From an uncultured Eubacteriales bacterium (GTDB lineage: Bacteria > Bacillota > Clostridia > Peptostreptococcales > Anaerovoracaceae), in contig CADCHO010000002.1 of the NCBI GenBank assembly GCA_902801255.1, positions 1-64,000 of the forward strand: a DNA stretch of 64,000 nucleotides, read 5' to 3'. Shown here piece after piece: positions 61,557-64,000 of this stretch. The notes under the pieces were generated by a model. The model searched no databases, had not been told where the DNA came from, and saw only the letters and a program-made list of their open reading frames with translations. The position numbers were made by a program, and so were the translations under genes. Within the stretch, counting starts at the first letter, position 1; every line of letters starts with the position of its first letter.

Positions 61557-62327
61557 ATGCTTTTAAAACAGGATTTCTATTTTAACTCATTAGGTGCAAA
61601 CAGACCGTTACACATACGTATCCCGGATCACGGCGAACCGCCGTTTCCGGTATTCTACTTTTTTGACGGACACAATCTTTTCAGAGATGAGGACGCTACA
61701 TTCGGCAAGTCATGGGGACTTGATGAATACTGCAGCAACTGGGACAAGCAGATAATCATCGTCGGCGTCGAATGCGCTCACGGACACAACGAGCGTATGT
61801 CGGAGTATCTGCCGTACGGAGTCAATTACGGATGGCTGAAAGGTATCGAACCTCTGGGCGAGGCGACGATGCAGGGCATAATCTATGAACTGAAACCTTA
61901 CATCGACGCAACATTCCCGACCATACCTTTCAGGGAGTGCACTGCTATCGGAGGCTCAAGCATGGGAGGTCTGATGTCTGCATATGCGGTGGTAAAATAC
62001 AACAATTACATATCCAAGGCAGCCTGCGTCTCACCATCGATCGGAAGCGTGAGCGGTAAATTCTGGCACGATATGAACAATACTTATATGAGCCCGGATA
62101 CACGCGTATACCTTTCATGGGGAACACAGGAAGGATACGGAAAGATAAAAGATCCGAATGTTGAAGATACGTCGAGCTGGATATATAAGACGTGCCGCGG
62201 CACAGCGAACAAGGTGATCGCAGCAGGAGGCGAAGCTAAACTATATTGCCAGATAGGCGGAAGACACTGCGAAGCAGACTGGGAGAAGCAGCTGGGGATC
62301 TTCATGCCTTTCCTCTGGCAGGAATGA
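61557..62327 (+). CDS. Esterase D-like alpha/beta hydrolase
   Basis: A 256-residue alpha/beta hydrolase of the putative esterase family. The nucleophile elbow is GGSSMGGL (serine at about 138), FFDGHNLFRDED contributes the oxyanion region, and GGRHCEADW near the end carries the catalytic histidine. No signal peptide is seen, so it is cytosolic. Substrate unknown; relatives act on acylated sugars, siderophores or S-formylglutathione. Confidence 0.87.
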   Translation: MLLKQDFYFNSLGANRPLHIRIPDHGEPPFPVFYFFDGHNLFRDEDATFGKSWGLDEYCSNWDKQIIIVGVECAHGHNERMSEYLPYGVNYGWLKGIEPLGEATMQGIIYELKPYIDATFPTIPFRECTAIGGSSMGGLMSAYAVVKYNNYISKAACVSPSIGSVSGKFWHDMNNTYMSPDTRVYLSWGTQEGYGKIKDPNVEDTSSWIYKTCRGTANKVIAAGGEAKLYCQIGGRHCEADWEKQLGIFMPFLWQE

Positions 62328-62374
62328 TAAAACAGGAGCAAGAGACAAGGGTATTAGAGCAGAGGGATTGAAGT

Positions 62375-63256
62375 ATGGATCTAAGAAGTCTGCGCTACTT
62401 TGTTACAGTAGCAGAAGAACTGAATATAACAAGAGCCGCTGAGAAACTGCATATGAGTCAGCCGCCTCTCAGCGCACAGATAAAAAGTCTTGAGGAAGAG
62501 CTTGACACGGTTCTTTTTATAAGAGGAAAGAGACACCTTAAGCTGACCGAATCCGGACAGCTGCTCTACAGACGTGCAAAGGAAATACTGAGTCTTGCCG
62601 AAAAGACGCGGTCAGAAGTTCATTCTATGGGTGAGGGAATGAGAGGAACGATCTCCATTGGCCTCGTGGAAGGTATGGCTCCGGATATAGCCGCTGAATG
62701 GTTCGCAGGCTTTATAGGCAAATATCCGAATATACGATTCAGGATCCTTGACGGAAGTACGGATGATCTGCTCGAAAAGATGCGCACAGGCCTTATAAGT
62801 CTGGCAGTCATCACTTCACCGTGCGACCATTCCCTTCTTCACAGCTTCCACGTAGGGGAGGAAAGAATAGCAGCACTGATAAACAAGACTCATCCTCTGG
62901 CGATGAAAGATGGAGACGAGATTGACATCAGGGAGCTCGCAGGGGAGAACCTTATCGTGCCAAGCAGAAAGGCGCTGATTGAAACCATTTACAAATGGTT
63001 CGAGAAAGCCGGAGCAGAACCGAAGATAGTCTGCGAGATGGACAGCTATCTCGATGCGGCAGCGCTTGCAGGCAGAATGGTAGGAGTCAGTATTTATCCG
63101 AGGACCGCCTATGTTCCGAATGACTCCCTTATATTCAAAGAGATTTCAGGAAATGATAAGAAGATGGAGTACCTGTTTGTGTGGCGCAAGGGGCATCCGC
63201 TCCCAACAATAGAGACAACATTCATCGATTATGTAAAGGAAATGGTTTCAGGTTAG
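62375..63256 (+). CDS. LysR family transcriptional regulator
   Basis: A 293-residue regulator with an N-terminal winged helix-turn-helix (LRYFVTVAEELNITRAAEKLHMSQPPLSAQIKSLEEEL is the LysR signature region; shown here in part) and a C-terminal periplasmic-binding-like effector domain from about residue 90. It may control the upstream esterase gene or the downstream glnN region. A proper terminator follows at 63333. Confidence 0.95.
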   Translation: MDLRSLRYFVTVAEELNITRAAEKLHMSQPPLSAQIKSLEEELDTVLFIRGKRHLKLTESGQLLYRRAKEILSLAEKTRSEVHSMGEGMRGTISIGLVEGMAPDIAAEWFAGFIGKYPNIRFRILDGSTDDLLEKMRTGLISLAVITSPCDHSLLHSFHVGEERIAALINKTHPLAMKDGDEIDIRELAGENLIVPSRKALIETIYKWFEKAGAEPKIVCEMDSYLDAAALAGRMVGVSIYPRTAYVPNDSLIFKEISGNDKKMEYLFVWRKGHPLPTIETTFIDYVKEMVSG

Positions 63257-63332
63257 TCATATAGCGCAATGACCTGAAGACGGAGAGCATCTTTAGGACA
63301 ACATTAAGTTTAAGATTACGAAATTCTTTACT

Positions 63333-63363
63333 GGGAACTGCAGATATGCAGATCCCTTTTTTT
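63333..63363 (+). terminator. Intrinsic terminator after the LysR gene
   Basis: GGGA-CTGCA (63333-63342) pairs with TGCAG-TCCC (63347-63356), with one A-A mismatch, around GATA, followed by seven T residues. Confidence 0.88.
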
Positions 63364-63378
63364 CTTTGTGTATAAGGC

Positions 63379-63553
63379 GACTTCCGTATCAAATGCTGAA
63401 AACGGGCTCCCGATACGGAAGTCAGCAAGCATACAAGGAGATAGACTTCCGTATCAAATGCTGAAAACGGGCTCCCGATACGGAAGTCAGCAAGCACACA
63501 GGAAGAAAAACTTCCGTATCAAATGCCGAAAACAGGCTTCCGATACGGAAGTC
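63379..63553. repeat. Three tandem 65-bp repeats, each with a perfect 11-12 bp palindromic arm pair
   Basis: Each unit carries ACTTCCGTATC and GATACGGAAGT separated by exactly 21 nt; units start at 63380, 63445 and 63510, an exact 65-bp period. The first two have 12-bp arms (GACTTCC...GGAAGTC) and identical loops; the third has three loop changes and an 11-bp arm. The intervening 20-21 bp are also related, so the whole unit is duplicated. Confidence 0.9.
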
Positions 63554-63595
63554 AGTGAACCACGTTGGCACCTTAACTTAAGGGCTTCGATTCTT

Positions 63596-63629
63596 AAAGA
63601 GACTTCCTTTTTAAAAAGGCCTCTTTTCA
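63596..63629. terminator. Terminator-like hairpin after the tandem repeats
   Basis: AAAGAG (63596-63601) pairs with CTCTTT (63621-63626), enclosing CCTTTTT/AAAAAGG (63606-63612 with 63613-63619), with a T-rich end on the plus strand. The AT-rich bases from 63630 to 63745 hold no gene but could contain the glnN promoter. Confidence 0.5.
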
Positions 63630-63760
63630 TATGCAAAAAATATGATAATGCTAATTATATATGTATTTCATTCTTAAAACCGCAGGGTTTATTTTTGAAG
63701 CATATTTTAAAAATTATCGGGCTTTTATAGCGTGAAGCAAGTGAAAGGAGGATCGGTGAG

Positions 63761-64000
63761 ATGAGCAGGGTACTGGATCGTTTCGGATCTATGGTATTCG
63801 ATGACAAAGTAATGAGAGCGATGCTGCCAGAAGACGCATATCGCTCAATGCGAAATACTATCAACAGGGGAGATCCTCTGAATCAGGAGATAGCAAATGC
63901 CGTTGCCCAGGCAATGAAGGACTGGGCAGTCGCAAACGGAGCTACTCACTTCACACATTGGTTCCAGCCTCTTACCGGCATCACTGCTGAGAAGCACGAC
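63761..64000 (+). CDS. glnN: Type III glutamine synthetase, N-terminal fragment
   Basis: The first 80 codons of a gene running off the right edge. The residues match the N-terminus of type III glutamine synthetase (about 700 residues in full), in particular FGSMVFDD, a VAQAMKDWAVANGATHFTHW stretch and QPLTGITAEKHD. The enzyme makes glutamine from glutamate, ammonia and ATP. The ATG follows AAAGGAGG. The catalytic core lies outside the window. Confidence 0.93.
   Translation, partial: MSRVLDRFGSMVFDDKVMRAMLPEDAYRSMRNTINRGDPLNQEIANAVAQAMKDWAVANGATHFTHWFQPLTGITAEKHD

Noticed and set aside
63379..63553. CRISPR array
   Set aside because: Only three units; the would-be spacers (20-21 bp) are similar to each other and too short, and the units contain long internal palindromes. 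A tandem 65-bp duplication explains it better, and no cas genes are nearby.
63368..63730. 120-codon open frame across the tandem repeats
   Set aside because: It runs through palindromic non-coding repeats, has no ribosome-binding site and no recognisable protein features.

Overview
The window looks like chromosomal DNA from an anaerobic, low-to-mid GC Gram-positive bacterium of the Clostridia. Supporting signs are strong AGGAGG ribosome-binding sites, occasional TTG starts (mntP, hisG, hflX), Firmicutes-type promoters with extended -10 boxes, lipoproteins and a GH25 lysozyme instead of outer-membrane proteins, a short-form HisG that needs HisZ, type III glutamine synthetase, an arginine deiminase locus and an AmmeMemoRadiSam locus. 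The genus cannot be fixed from this sequence alone. I saw no rRNA, tRNA, insertion sequence, phage gene or CRISPR array.

Layout. 0-10 kb: start of a leftward gene, a P2A calcium ATPase behind a structured leader, MATE exporter, folate-salvage ligase, trpS, CPBP protease, ClC antiporter and a flavodoxin-like protein. 10-19 kb: an HMGL-family condensing enzyme (possible Re-citrate synthase), a beta-helix-like lipoprotein, a small membrane-protein/XRE-regulator/zincin operon with a palindromic operator, an AGCS amino-acid symporter behind a candidate attenuator or riboswitch, AEC transporter, HisC-like aminotransferase and mntP. 19.6-28.2 kb: a complete histidine operon, hisZ-G-D-C-B-H-A-F-IE and a PHP histidinol-phosphatase. 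28.5-40 kb: a leftward giant MacB-like ABC transporter, acyl-CoA synthetase, an eIF2B/MtnA-like protein, a DMT exporter, two tandem G3E (CobW-type) GTPases and a GH25 lysozyme. 40-47.5 kb: AraC regulator, Y-family polymerase with YolD partner, arginine deiminase, ornithine carbamoyltransferase, a TIGR00300-type ornithine-metabolism protein and pyrBI. 47.5-53 kb: VanY-like lipoprotein, AmmeMemoRadiSam genes, hflX, SanA-like and YbaK-like proteins. 53-64 kb: PreA-like dehydrogenase, SDR, proC, a cluster of small metabolic and redox genes including trmL and an unlisted 48-residue membrane protein, HD hydrolase, Ca2+/H+ exchanger, PfkB kinase, esterase, LysR regulator, a 65-bp palindromic tandem repeat, and the start of glnN.

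How the genes fit together. The strongest metabolic theme is nitrogen: arginine to citrulline to ornithine plus carbamoyl phosphate, with no carbamate kinase in the window but an aspartate carbamoyltransferase directly downstream, so arginine may feed pyrimidine synthesis. The TIGR00300 protein and proC suggest an ornithine-to-proline branch. Histidine synthesis and glutamine synthetase add to this. Ion homeostasis is a second theme: Ca2+ ATPase, Ca2+/H+ exchanger, Mn2+ exporter and the histidine-rich GTPase.

The signals least explained by known families are non-coding: three 65-bp dyad repeats before glnN, a three-copy fixed-spacing element before the Y-family polymerase, a cluster of six TTTTCAAGAT sites after the his operon, and a structured leader with terminator before the AGCS symporter.
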